Notes under the pieces: model-generated
The model's input: only the letters and a program-made list of their open reading frames with translations
Databases searched by the model: none
What the model was told of the DNA's origin: nothing
In this document: positions 6,149-12,888 of the stretch, in pieces
Layout: each line of letters begins with the position of its first letter
How positions within the stretch are numbered: position 1 is the first letter of the stretch
DNA from: Candidatus Aminicenantota bacterium
Lineage (GTDB): Bacteria; Acidobacteriota; Aminicenantia; Aminicenantales; Saccharicenantaceae
Length of the DNA: 12,888 nucleotides
NCBI GenBank assembly: GCA_022867105.1
Contig: JALHVH010000052.1
Span: 1-12,888 of the forward strand
Direction: 5' to 3'
Program-made: the position numbers and the translations under genes

Positions 6149-6155
6149 GCTGGAC
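6129..6155. repeat. Three 9-bp tandem repeats in the murB promoter
   Basis: AAGCTGGAC, AAGCTAGAC, AAGCTGGAC (6129-6155), followed by an AGGCC that continues the pattern. The minus strand reads (GTCYAGCTT)3. The block including the flanking ATTATAAAGAAG recurs at 11006-11034, and an inverted relative lies at 11064-11083. Confidence 0.8.
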
Positions 6156-6196
6156 AGGCCGGCATCTTCCTTATCTATCGTACTTGGCACATATTT

Positions 6197-6205
6197 TGCT
6201 ATAAT
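6197..6205 (+). promoter_or_regulatory. Possible extended -10 upstream of the TPR gene
   Basis: TGCTATAAT has the TGn extended -10 layout with a consensus TATAAT (6200-6205) but no recognisable -35 at the right distance. It could give a second, longer transcript of the TPR gene. Confidence 0.3.
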
Positions 6206-6225
6206 CTATGAGGAGATACGTTGTA

Positions 6226-6254
6226 TTGACATTTGCCTGGACGCAAGCTATCAT
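6226..6254 (+). promoter_or_regulatory. Sigma-70-type promoter of the TPR gene
   Basis: Consensus TTGACA (6226-6231), a 17-bp spacer, TATCAT (6249-6254). The expected start is near 6261, leaving a leader of about 20 nt that contains GAGG (6272-6275), 6 nt before the ATG. This is the best promoter match in the window. Confidence 0.75.
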
Positions 6255-6281
6255 TCTAAAAAATTATTTGTGAGGTTGTGA

Positions 6282-7442
6282 ATGAAAAGAATCCTATTGA
6301 CAGCAGTCCTGTTTGCCATAGTCGCCACGGGTTTCCTCGCCGCCCAGAGCGAGGCGGACGAAGCCTATATCAAGGCCATGACCCAGAGCGACCCGTGTCA
6401 GAAGGTCCAGGCGCTCAAGGCCTACCTCCAGAAGTACGCCGGGAAAGGGACCCAGTACGAGAACTTCGCTTGCGTCTATCTTTGCCTGACGCCTTGCCAG
6501 ACGAAGCCCGCCGCAGAAAGCATCCAGTACGGCGAGAAGGCCCTGACCATGTCCGGGATCGACGACCTCACCCGCATGCAGATCCTGATCACTCTCTCCA
6601 GCCTCTACATCGGCACGGGCCAGAACCTCGATAAGGCCAGAGCGCATGCCGGACAACTCATCGAGCTCGCCAAAGCCAACAAAGAGAAGGAGCCAAGTGA
6701 AGCCCAGTGGAGTAAGATGATCGGCGCCGGCTGGTACCTCCAGGGCCAGGCCGCCGAGAAGGCCAAGGACATGGGCGCCGCGGCCGACGCCTATATCAAT
6801 TCCTACGTGATCCTTAAAGATCCCAAGATCATGGCCCAGATCAAGAAGCTGGCCAAGACCCTTTACGACTCCAAACAGTTCGCCCAAGCTGAAAAGGTCT
6901 TCCGGACCCTCTACAACCAGTCCAAGGACCCCGACAGCGCCCTGATCCTCGGCCAGACTCTTTACCGGGACAACAAGGCCGACGAGGCCCTCGCACTCTT
7001 CAAGGAAGCCTATGCTAAGAAGAAGACCGGCGAGCTCGCCTACAACATCGGCATCATCCTGGCCAAGAAGGCGCCCCAGGAGGCGATCGATTACCTCATC
7101 GAAGCCAGCTTCCTCTACCCGGCCCAGTCCCAGAACGCCCTGGGCATGGCCCAAAACCTCTTCTTCACCTCCTCCCCCGACGCCAAGATCAACGAAGTCA
7201 TCAACAAGATCCAGGAAGAACAGAAAAAGATCGACGATCTGACGAAATCGTTCAACACCAAGTTCACCGATAAGAACGAAGAGGACCTGACCGACGAAGA
7301 GAAGGCGGAGATGAAAAAGATCCTGTCCGACATCGACATCCAGAGGGCCGAGATCGCCAAGCTCCAGTCCTCGAGCTCCCAGATGACGGCCAAGTGGACG
7401 AAGCGCATGGACGACGTCAAGAAGAGGATCGGGACCAAGTAA
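6282..7442 (+). CDS. Exported tetratricopeptide-repeat protein with C-terminal coiled coil
   Basis: 386 residues; no specific family recognised. The N-terminus MKRILLTAVLFAIVATGFLA is a signal peptide (two basic residues, hydrophobic core, small residues before a likely cut near 20-23) without a lipobox Cys, so a soluble extracytoplasmic protein is expected. The body is alpha-helical with TPR-like units, clearest around residues 190-300 (patterns such as FAQAEKVFRTLY, ADEALALFKEAY, PQEAIDYLIEASFLYP). Residues from about 304 to the end are Lys/Glu-rich with a probable coiled coil. Four Cys lie in the N-terminal part (39, 64, 68, 72), which could form disulfides. A strong promoter and GAGG site fix the start. 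ligA begins 38 bp downstream and may be co-transcribed. Role unknown; a scaffold or adaptor in the cell envelope is a guess. Confidence 0.8.
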   Translation: MKRILLTAVLFAIVATGFLAAQSEADEAYIKAMTQSDPCQKVQALKAYLQKYAGKGTQYENFACVYLCLTPCQTKPAAESIQYGEKALTMSGIDDLTRMQILITLSSLYIGTGQNLDKARAHAGQLIELAKANKEKEPSEAQWSKMIGAGWYLQGQAAEKAKDMGAAADAYINSYVILKDPKIMAQIKKLAKTLYDSKQFAQAEKVFRTLYNQSKDPDSALILGQTLYRDNKADEALALFKEAYAKKKTGELAYNIGIILAKKAPQEAIDYLIEASFLYPAQSQNALGMAQNLFFTSSPDAKINEVINKIQEEQKKIDDLTKSFNTKFTDKNEEDLTDEEKAEMKKILSDIDIQRAEIAKLQSSSSQMTAKWTKRMDDVKKRIGTK

Positions 7443-7480
7443 GGCCCCGTAATTTACGTTCGGCTCGGGAAAATCAAGTC

Positions 7481-9484
7481 GTGAAGTCTTTTTCCCGGAG
7501 GGAAGCTATTCAAAGGATCGCGGAACTGCGGGAGGAGATCGCCACCCACGAAAAGAAATATTACGTCGATAACGACCCCCAGATCTCGGACCACGAATTC
7601 GACCTGCTCGTGAAACGGCTCGAGGACCTCGAATCCCGGTTCCCCGAGCTCATCACTCCCGAGTCCCCGACGCAAAGGGTGGGCGAAAGGCCCCTCGATG
7701 GGTTCACGCCCGTCGTGCACGGCAAACCCATGCTGAGCATCGACAATTGCTACGACGAGCAGGGGCTGAGAGACTTCGAGGACAGAGTCCGGAGACTCCT
7801 CCCGGGAGAAGAGATCAGGTACGTCGCCGAGCACAAGATCGACGGGCTCGGCATTTCCGTCCTCTACCGCGGCGGCCGGTTCGCCCGGGCCGTAACGCGG
7901 GGCGACGGCGTGAGGGGCGACGACGTCACGGCCAACGTCAAGACCATCAAGTCCATTCCCCTCGTCATCCGCGAAACATGCGATGTCGAGGTCCGGGGAG
8001 AGATCTATCTCCCCTCCGAGGTCTTCCTGAAGCTCAACCGGGAGCGGGAGGACCGGGAAGAGGCGCTCTTCGCCAACCCGAGAAACGCCGCGGCCGGCTC
8101 CATCCGCCTCCTCGACTCCCGGGAGGTCGCATCCAGGAAGCTGGACGTCTTCTTATACTACCTTTTCATCGAAGGGGAGGAGCCGCCCGCACAGTGGGAA
8201 AGCCTCCTCCGTCTGAAAGACCTCGGTTTCAAGATCAATCCTCACTCCCGGCCCTGCCGGTCGCTGGATGATGTCGTCGCGTTATACAAAGAGTGGGCCG
8301 GGAAACGGGACACCCTCGACTACGAGGCCGACGGGATCGTGGTCAAGGTCGATTCGACGGCCCAACGGCGGATCCTGGGGGCCACCGCCAAATCCCCCCG
8401 CTGGGCGATCTCCTACAAGTTCCCGGCCCGCCAGGCCACCACCCGCGTCAACGACATCATCATCCAGGTTGGCCGGACCGGGGCCCTGACCCCCGTCGCC
8501 GTTCTCGAACCCGTCAAGCTTTCCGGAACAACGATCAGCCGGTCCACCCTCCACAACGAGGACGAGGTCCGGCGCAAGGACATCCGCGTCGGGGACGTCA
8601 TCCTCCTCGAGCGGAGCGGCGACGTCATCCCTCATGTCGTTTCCGTCATGAAAGAACGGCGGACGGGAAAAGAGAAACCTTTCGCTTGGCCCAAATCGTG
8701 TCCCGTGTGCGGAGCGGCCGTCTTCCGGCCGGAAGGCGAAGCGATCTCGCGCTGCGTCAACCCGTCCTGCCCGGCCAGGCTCCGGGAGTCCGTCCTCCAT
8801 TTCGCCTCGCGCCGGGCCATGAACATCGACGGCCTGGGAGATGCTCTCGTCGATCAGCTCCTGGAGAAAAACCTGGTCCGTGAGGTCCCCGACCTTTACT
8901 CCCTCAAGTTCGAAGACTTGGCCGGCCTGGAGCACATGGGCCCCAAGAGCTCGCGGAACCTCCTCGACCAGATCGAGGCGTCCAGGACGAGGGAGCTCCC
9001 CCGTCTCATCTTCGCCCTGGGCATCCGTCACGTCGGCGAGAAGCTCGCCCGGACACTGGCCGGGCGGTTCAAGAGCCTCGACGACCTAGCCCACGCCACG
9101 GTCGAGGAACTGACGGGGGTCGAGGACGTCGGGCCGAAGGTCGCGGAAAGCATTGTCTTCTTCTTCGCCCAGGACGGGAGCCGAAAGCTCCTGGCCCGGC
9201 TTAAGGAGGCCGGCCTGAACCTCTCGGCCGGGAAGGAAAAGACCGGGTCCGGGACGCTCGAAGGCCAGGTCTTTGTCATCACCGGGACGCTCGCGAGCTT
9301 CAGCCGGGACGAGGCCGCGGAACGGATCGAGGCGCTCGGCGGCAAGACAGCCACCGCGCTTTCCGGAAAGACGGCATATCTTGTGGCCGGCAGTTCCCCG
9401 GGTTCCAAGCTCGATAAGGCCAAGGAGCTGGGAATCCGGACGATCGGGGAAGAAGAGTTCCTGAAGCTTTTAAAAAAGCCCTGA
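7481..9484 (+). CDS. ligA: NAD-dependent DNA ligase
   Basis: 667 residues from the GTG at 7481, the normal LigA length. Seals nicks in replication and repair using NAD as AMP donor. Domain order: NAD-binding Ia (YYVDNDPQISDHEFD near 27-41), adenylation domain with the nucleophile Lys119 in EHKIDG, OB fold, four-Cys zinc finger (Cys407, 410, 425, 430), helix-hairpin-helix repeats (for example NIDGLGDALV, GLEHMGPKSS, GVEDVGPKVA), and a C-terminal BRCT domain starting near EGQVFVITGTL. The usual Pro before the nucleophile Lys is His here. The start is the least certain point: the frame is open further upstream into the TPR gene, and only a weak GGGA lies 10 nt before the GTG, but family alignment favours it. 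The gene ends 3 bp from the convergent J-domain gene. Confidence 0.96.
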   Translation: MKSFSRREAIQRIAELREEIATHEKKYYVDNDPQISDHEFDLLVKRLEDLESRFPELITPESPTQRVGERPLDGFTPVVHGKPMLSIDNCYDEQGLRDFEDRVRRLLPGEEIRYVAEHKIDGLGISVLYRGGRFARAVTRGDGVRGDDVTANVKTIKSIPLVIRETCDVEVRGEIYLPSEVFLKLNREREDREEALFANPRNAAAGSIRLLDSREVASRKLDVFLYYLFIEGEEPPAQWESLLRLKDLGFKINPHSRPCRSLDDVVALYKEWAGKRDTLDYEADGIVVKVDSTAQRRILGATAKSPRWAISYKFPARQATTRVNDIIIQVGRTGALTPVAVLEPVKLSGTTISRSTLHNEDEVRRKDIRVGDVILLERSGDVIPHVVSVMKERRTGKEKPFAWPKSCPVCGAAVFRPEGEAISRCVNPSCPARLRESVLHFASRRAMNIDGLGDALVDQLLEKNLVREVPDLYSLKFEDLAGLEHMGPKSSRNLLDQIEASRTRELPRLIFALGIRHVGEKLARTLAGRFKSLDDLAHATVEELTGVEDVGPKVAESIVFFFAQDGSRKLLARLKEAGLNLSAGKEKTGSGTLEGQVFVITGTLASFSRDEAAERIEALGGKTATALSGKTAYLVAGSSPGSKLDKAKELGIRTIGEEEFLKLLKKP

Positions 9485-9487
9485 CGA

Positions 9488-10948
9488 TTATTTCTTCTTG
9501 GATCTGAAGATGTTCAGCGACAGGAGCCCCTTAAGCCCTTTGGGCCTCGCGCCCTTGTTGATCTGCTGAAGCTCCTGCTGGGCGAGCTTGTGGTCCGGGT
9601 CCGTTTCCAGGGCCTTTTTGAACTGCCTGGAAGCCTTGGTCAGCAAACCCTCGTTCTTGTAGAGGAACCCCAAGCCCACATACCCCTCGGGATTCCACGA
9701 CTCGAGGTTGATGGCCTTCAAGAAATCCTCTTCGGCCTTCTTCCGGTAGGCGGGGATCTTGGACTCGGCCATGGCCAACAACAAATGGAAATCGCCCTTG
9801 TTCTTCCGGAGGCGCACGGCCTCCTCGAGGAGGACGACCGCGTCATCATAACGTTCCTGCCCGTAGAGCGTCTTCCCTTGCCGGAACTTGATGTCCGCGC
9901 GTTTCAGGAGATCCTGGGGCTCGTCGGGATGGGCCGCACCGACGCCCGCGTCGTAAGCCTTGCGTTTCTCCTTGTTGATGAGCGTCCTGTAAGCGGTAGT
10001 GATGGTGTCAAAGACCTCGTCGATCTGGTCCCGGTAGGCGGCCTGGACCTCCCGGTCGAAACGGTCGGGGTGGAAGCGTCTGGCGAGGTTGAAGTAGGCC
10101 TTCTTGATATCATCTCCGTTCGAGGTCTTCGGCACATTCAGGATCTGATAATAGTTCTTCGAAGTAAAGCTCTCGCGCATTTCGATGACATCGGAAATCA
10201 CGGGCGTGTCATTTCCGCCTTTCGGTTCCGAGGCTCGCGACGGTTCCGGCGCCGCCGTTTCGGACCTGGTCCCCATGGCGGCCGGGCCGGATTCCCAGGA
10301 GACAAGGTCCAGGCACAGGAGCAGATACAGGCTCTTCCAGAAGAATTCCGGATGGAATGAGGCACCGGTCAGGACCTTTTCAGCCGAAGCCGTGCCCGAG
10401 ATCTTATTCAGGACGTTCTTTTCCTCTTCGGTCAGGAGATGGACCATCGACCGCCCTTTGATCCGGGGGACTTTCTTGGCCATGTAGGTCTTGAGCGCCG
10501 GGTTGAAGGCCATGCGTCTGATCCCGTACTCGATCAGAAAGGGTGTGCTGATCCGGGCCTCCTCGGTCTTGGCCGCGGACTCCTCTCTTTCCTGAAAAAC
10601 GATCTCGGCGTCGAAAAATTGAAAGGTGTTCAGAGTCGTCTCCCGGAGCTGGTAGACAAGAGCTTCGCTGAGGTCTTGTTCCGAGATCAAACCCTTGCTT
10701 TTCAGGACCTCGCCGATGTTCTGGTTCGGCTCGATGAAGTTGTCCATGCGCGCGTGAGCGTCGCTGGAAATCCTCTCCAGCTTGAACAGGACCTCTCCCA
10801 ACCTCTCCTCGGGCTGGTTCGTCTTGATCTGGATGAGGTTTCCCTTTTGGAAGAAAAAGTACTTTTCAATCTCGTCCTGCTTGAAGACGAGGCGGCCGGT
10901 CCTCTTGTTAATGTAGATGTCATGCAGAAAAAAGGCGATATGTTTCAT
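9488..10948 (-). CDS. DUF4388-like / J-domain / TPR protein
   Basis: 486 residues. The N-terminal 120 or so residues (TGRLVFKQDEIEKYFFFQKGN, then LGEVLFK and IGEVLKSKGLISEQDL) resemble the DUF4388/PATAN-type module seen in regulatory and motility proteins of Myxococcota and relatives. A helical region (130-215) and a low-complexity Glu/Pro/Ser linker (220-250) follow. Residues 265-333 are a J domain with intact HPD at 293-295, the motif that stimulates DnaK ATPase. Residues 347-460 form TPR units (ALETDPDHKLAQQEL closes the last). There is no signal peptide or membrane segment, and no zinc-finger or Gly/Phe region, so it is a type-III-like cytoplasmic co-chaperone. GGAGA (10955-10951) precedes the ATG. 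A role as a DnaK adaptor in a signalling or motility complex is inference. Confidence 0.85.
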   Translation of the reverse strand: MKHIAFFLHDIYINKRTGRLVFKQDEIEKYFFFQKGNLIQIKTNQPEERLGEVLFKLERISSDAHARMDNFIEPNQNIGEVLKSKGLISEQDLSEALVYQLRETTLNTFQFFDAEIVFQEREESAAKTEEARISTPFLIEYGIRRMAFNPALKTYMAKKVPRIKGRSMVHLLTEEEKNVLNKISGTASAEKVLTGASFHPEFFWKSLYLLLCLDLVSWESGPAAMGTRSETAAPEPSRASEPKGGNDTPVISDVIEMRESFTSKNYYQILNVPKTSNGDDIKKAYFNLARRFHPDRFDREVQAAYRDQIDEVFDTITTAYRTLINKEKRKAYDAGVGAAHPDEPQDLLKRADIKFRQGKTLYGQERYDDAVVLLEEAVRLRKNKGDFHLLLAMAESKIPAYRKKAEEDFLKAINLESWNPEGYVGLGFLYKNEGLLTKASRQFKKALETDPDHKLAQQELQQINKGARPKGLKGLLSLNIFRSKKK

Positions 10949-10974
10949 TTTCTCCGGTAACCGCTTCTTATTAA

Positions 10975-11003
10975 TATATAACTAATTCAAGGCGGATTTG
11001 CAA
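10975..11003 (-). promoter_or_regulatory. Predicted promoter of the J-domain gene
   Basis: On the minus strand: TTGCAA (11003-10998), a 17-bp spacer, TATATA (10980-10975). It gives a leader of about 20 nt containing the GGAGA ribosome site. A consensus TATAAT at 11011-11006 lies further upstream, but with no -35 at 17 bp. Confidence 0.55.
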
Positions 11004-11005
11004 TA

Positions 11006-11083
11006 ATTATAAAGAAGAGCTAGACAAGCTGGACTCACGGAACACCCCGGTTCTCTGTGATGACCTGTCTGGCCTGTCTAGCT
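11006..11083. repeat. Mirrored CTTGTCYAG repeat module between divergent genes
   Basis: ATTATAAAGAAG followed by AGCTAGACAAGCTGGAC (11006-11034) repeats the block found at 6120-6155. A related copy points the other way at 11064-11083 (CCTGTCTGGCCTGTCTAGCT). AGCTAGACA (11018-11026) and TGTCTAGCT (11075-11083) are perfect inverse complements, and an inner GAAC/GTTC pair (11040-11043, 11050-11053) makes the centre symmetrical too. The module sits between the J-domain gene and the nitrilase gene. Confidence 0.75.
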
Positions 11084-11102
11084 TTATCTTTTCTTTTATG
11101 CT
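11074..11102 (+). promoter_or_regulatory. Predicted promoter of the nitrilase-nadE operon
   Basis: CTGTCT (11074-11079), a 17-bp spacer, TATGCT (11097-11102), leaving 12 nt to the GTG at 11115, so a leader of about 5-6 nt. An overlapping TATTTT (11102-11107) ends exactly 7 nt before the GTG, matching the murA and murB layout but without a -35 at 17 bp. No Shine-Dalgarno is present. Confidence 0.55.
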
Positions 11103-11114
11103 ATTTTTCCCGTT

Positions 11115-11969
11115 GTGAAAGCCGTCCTCGTCCAAATGGCGCCCCGGCTCGGCGACATCAAGGCCAACCTGAACCGCCATTTGGAGTTCCTGGACCGGGC
11201 CCGCAAGGACAAGGCCGACGTGGTCGTCTTTCCGGAGCTCAGCCTCACCGGCTACAGCCTCAAGGACCTCGTCCCCGACGCCGCCCTCGACACGGCCCGC
11301 AGCCCCGTCTTCAGAGAGCTCCTGGCCGCCGGCCGGGGAATGTCTGTCGTCGTGGGATTCGTCGAGGAGAGGGACAATGAAAGAGGGCTATTCTACAACT
11401 CCGCGGCCTTCCTCGCGGGCGGGAAGGTCCTCCACGTCCACCGCAAGGTCTTCCTGCCCACCTTCGGGATGTTTGAAGAGGGCAAGTTCTTCGCCCAGGG
11501 CCGGAACTTCGTCCCCTTCCCGGCGCCTTTCGGAAAGACAGGCCTCATGATCTGCCGGGATTTTCTCCAGTACGGATCGAGCTACCTGCTCTTCGCCGGA
11601 GGAGCTGAGGTTTTGATCGTCATTTCCGCCGCGCCGGGGCGCGGGGTCGCCGGTCCGGACGGGTTCGAGACGAACCACATGTGGGAGCTTATGGGAGAAG
11701 CGATGTCCTATTTTTCCACGGCTTTCGTCCTGTACTGCAACCGCACGGGTTCCGAGGACGGGGTTTCCTTCGCGGGCGGGTCCTTCATCTACAGCCCGAA
11801 AGGAGAGCGCCTGGCCCGGGCCTCCGGCCTGGACGAAGAGGTCCTCTCCTGCGAGTTCGACATGGGCCTCGTCCGGCAGGTCCGGAAGACATGGACCTTC
11901 AAACGGGACGAAAGGCCCGAGATCATCCTCCATTCCCTGGAAAGGATCGTCCGCCGCTATGAAGATTAA
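11115..11969 (+). CDS. Nitrilase-superfamily amidase, probable glutaminase subunit of NAD synthetase
   Basis: 284 residues. Carbon-nitrogen hydrolase with a complete Glu-Lys-Cys triad: Glu41 in FPELSLTGYS, Lys111 in HRKVFLPT, Cys147 in MICRDF. The FPELSLTGY and HRKVFLPTFGMFEE segments resemble the glutaminase domain of glutamine-dependent NAD synthetases, and the gene overlaps nadE by 11 bp, so it most likely feeds ammonia from glutamine to NadE. A different amide or carbamoyl substrate is possible, because this superfamily is broad. The start is a GTG without Shine-Dalgarno; the next codons give MKAVLVQMAP, the expected first strand of the fold, so the start is well placed and a leaderless message is likely. 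Confidence 0.87.
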   Translation: MKAVLVQMAPRLGDIKANLNRHLEFLDRARKDKADVVVFPELSLTGYSLKDLVPDAALDTARSPVFRELLAAGRGMSVVVGFVEERDNERGLFYNSAAFLAGGKVLHVHRKVFLPTFGMFEEGKFFAQGRNFVPFPAPFGKTGLMICRDFLQYGSSYLLFAGGAEVLIVISAAPGRGVAGPDGFETNHMWELMGEAMSYFSTAFVLYCNRTGSEDGVSFAGGSFIYSPKGERLARASGLDEEVLSCEFDMGLVRQVRKTWTFKRDERPEIILHSLERIVRRYED

Positions 11970-12771
11970 TCCCGCCTTCGTCGAGAAAGTGCTGACGCGC
12001 TTTATACGTGACGAGCTGACCAAGTTCGGCTTCACGAAGGGGGTTTTGGGACTCTCCGGCGGGCTCGACTCCTCGGTATGCGCGGTCCTCGCGGCCCGCG
12101 CCCTCGGCGCGAAGAACGTCCTAGCCCTCATCATGCCCTATAGAAAGGGCTTTCCCGCCGATGTCAAGGACGCCGCAGGTCTCGCCCGCGCCCTGGGGAT
12201 ACGGACGAAGAGGATCGACATCACTCCCCAGGTCGACGCCTATTTCCTCCGCTATCCAACGAAGAGCCGCTTACTCAAGGGGAACAAGATGGCCAGGGAG
12301 AGGATGGCCATCCTCTACGATTTCTCCGCCCGCGAGAAGGCCCTCATTCTGGGGACCAGCAACAAGACCGAACTCCTCATCGGCTACGGCACGATCCACG
12401 GCGACATGGCCTGCGCCATCAACCCCATGGGGGACCTATACAAGACCCAGGTCCGCGAGTTGGGCGCCTACCTGGGCGTTCCCGGAAAGATCCTGAAAAA
12501 AACGCCCACCGCCGGCCTCTGGCCCGGGCAGACCGACGAGGGAGAGATCGGCGTCGCTTACGCCGAGATCGACGCCATCCTTTTCGATCTGGCGGACAAA
12601 AGGAAGTCCCGGAACGAAGTCATCGCCGACGGCTTCAAGGAGCAGGTCGTCGATAAGGTCATCTCCCTCATCAAGGGCTCGGAATTCAAGAGGAAGCTGC
12701 CGCCGATCGCCAAGATCTCTTTCAGGACGGTCGGGCACGACTTCCTATACCCCTATGACTGGGACAGATAA
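11959..12771 (+). CDS. nadE: NAD+ synthetase, synthetase domain as a separate protein
   Basis: 270 residues, the size of a stand-alone synthetase. ATP-dependent amidation of nicotinic acid adenine dinucleotide to NAD in the cytoplasm. It has the PP-loop SGGLDSS at 33-39, the nucleotide-side GTSNKTE, the IHGDMACAINPMGDLYKTQV-like region (split here by its Gly-Asp and Lys-Thr-Gln anchors), and TAGLWPGQTDEGEIG for substrate binding. It ends in DFLYPYDWDR. The ATG overlaps the end of the nitrilase gene by 11 bp, so translation is probably coupled. With the nitrilase next door it looks like a two-gene version of the fused glutamine-dependent enzyme; ammonia-dependent use alone cannot be excluded. 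rsmI follows after 3 bp. Confidence 0.94.
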   Translation: MKINPAFVEKVLTRFIRDELTKFGFTKGVLGLSGGLDSSVCAVLAARALGAKNVLALIMPYRKGFPADVKDAAGLARALGIRTKRIDITPQVDAYFLRYPTKSRLLKGNKMARERMAILYDFSAREKALILGTSNKTELLIGYGTIHGDMACAINPMGDLYKTQVRELGAYLGVPGKILKKTPTAGLWPGQTDEGEIGVAYAEIDAILFDLADKRKSRNEVIADGFKEQVVDKVISLIKGSEFKRKLPPIAKISFRTVGHDFLYPYDWDR

Positions 12772-12774
12772 GGG

Positions 12775-12888
12775 ATGGCCGGGAACGGGACCCTTTACGT
12801 CGTCGCCACCCCGGTCGGCAACCTCGAGGACATCACGCTGAGGGCCATCCGCATCCTTAAAGAGGTCGAAGCCATCGCCTGCGAGGAC
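12775..12888 (+). CDS. rsmI: 16S rRNA (cytidine-1402 2'-O)-methyltransferase, 3'-truncated by window edge
   Basis: Only the first 38 codons are present. They read through TLYVVATPVGNLEDITLRA and AIACED, the highly conserved N-terminus of RsmI, a SAM-dependent tetrapyrrole-methylase-fold enzyme that 2'-O-methylates C1402 in the ribosomal decoding centre. The ATG is 3 bp after the nadE stop, with an AGGG immediately before it that is too close to act as a normal ribosome site, so coupling to nadE translation is likely. Confidence 0.93.
   Translation, partial: MAGNGTLYVVATPVGNLEDITLRAIRILKEVEAIACED

Noticed and set aside
6129..6155. CRISPR-like tandem repeats
   Set aside because: The units are 9 bp and directly adjacent without spacers; no cas genes are present.
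6113..6190. N-terminal extension of MurB by 26 residues
   Set aside because: It would translate the tandem promoter repeat into SSLSSLSS-like sequence, and a consensus promoter lies inside it.
6208..6273. 21-codon open frame in the leader region of the TPR gene
   Set aside because: No ribosome site; it spans the -35 and -10 boxes of the main promoter, and its ATG is too close to the upstream TATAAT to be in that transcript.
6294..7154. 286-codon minus-strand open frame opposite the TPR gene
   Set aside because: Leu/Gly/Val-rich antisense shadow; the plus strand has promoter, ribosome site and signal peptide.
9464..9484. Possible terminator at the end of ligA (GCTTTT/AAAAGC)
   Set aside because: Only a short A/T-rich palindrome with a 2-nt loop within the coding end; not a credible intrinsic terminator.
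9590..10360. 256-codon plus-strand open frame opposite the J-domain gene
   Set aside because: Antisense shadow; the minus strand carries an intact J domain and TPRs.

Overview
The window is a GC-rich, gene-dense stretch of bacterial chromosome holding housekeeping genes for cell wall, amino acid, NAD and DNA metabolism, with short AT-richer intergenic regions. MurA, MurB and an NAD-dependent DNA ligase mark it as bacterial. The style (archaeal-type homoserine dehydrogenase, J-domain/TPR mosaic protein, frequent promoter-proximal repeats) fits an uncultured Acidobacteriota/Aminicenantes-like lineage, but that placement is an impression rather than a demonstrated result. I see no phage genes, transposase, CRISPR array, or rRNA or tRNA gene.

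Layout. 2-670: 3' part of a homoserine dehydrogenase without an ACT domain. 671-960: AT-rich spacer with a perfect 12-bp hairpin. 961-2367: Cys/Met-metabolism PLP enzyme, probably using activated homoserine. 2368-2708: a 341-bp gene-free region filled by a 199-bp MITE-like structured element with terminal inverted repeats and a second, smaller inverted-repeat element. 2709-5202: murA, a HIT (Hint-like) protein and a Rossmann/DUF2520 protein in one probable operon. 5168-6112 (minus): murB, overlapping the DUF2520 gene tail to tail. 6282-7442: exported TPR protein with a C-terminal coiled coil, behind a near-consensus sigma-70 promoter. 7481-9484: ligA. 9488-10948 (minus): a DUF4388-like/J-domain/TPR protein, convergent with ligA. 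11115-11969 and 11959-12771: a nitrilase-type amidase and NadE, apparently a glutamine-dependent NAD synthetase split into two overlapping genes. 12775-12888: start of rsmI.

The genes serve separate core pathways: homoserine to sulfur amino acids, UDP-MurNAc synthesis (murA and murB, which here sit on opposite strands), and NAD synthesis together with an NAD-consuming ligase. The most interesting signals are non-coding. murA, murB and the nitrilase gene lack Shine-Dalgarno sequences and each has a TAnnnT hexamer exactly 7 nt before the start codon, which predicts leaderless mRNAs. The murB and nitrilase promoters share a repeated CTTGTCYAG-type module that supplies the -35 region. Two further repeat families (GCATTTCYTTTCGTRTG and an AATACGAACG-bearing terminal repeat) recur in the spacers upstream of the PLP enzyme gene and murA.
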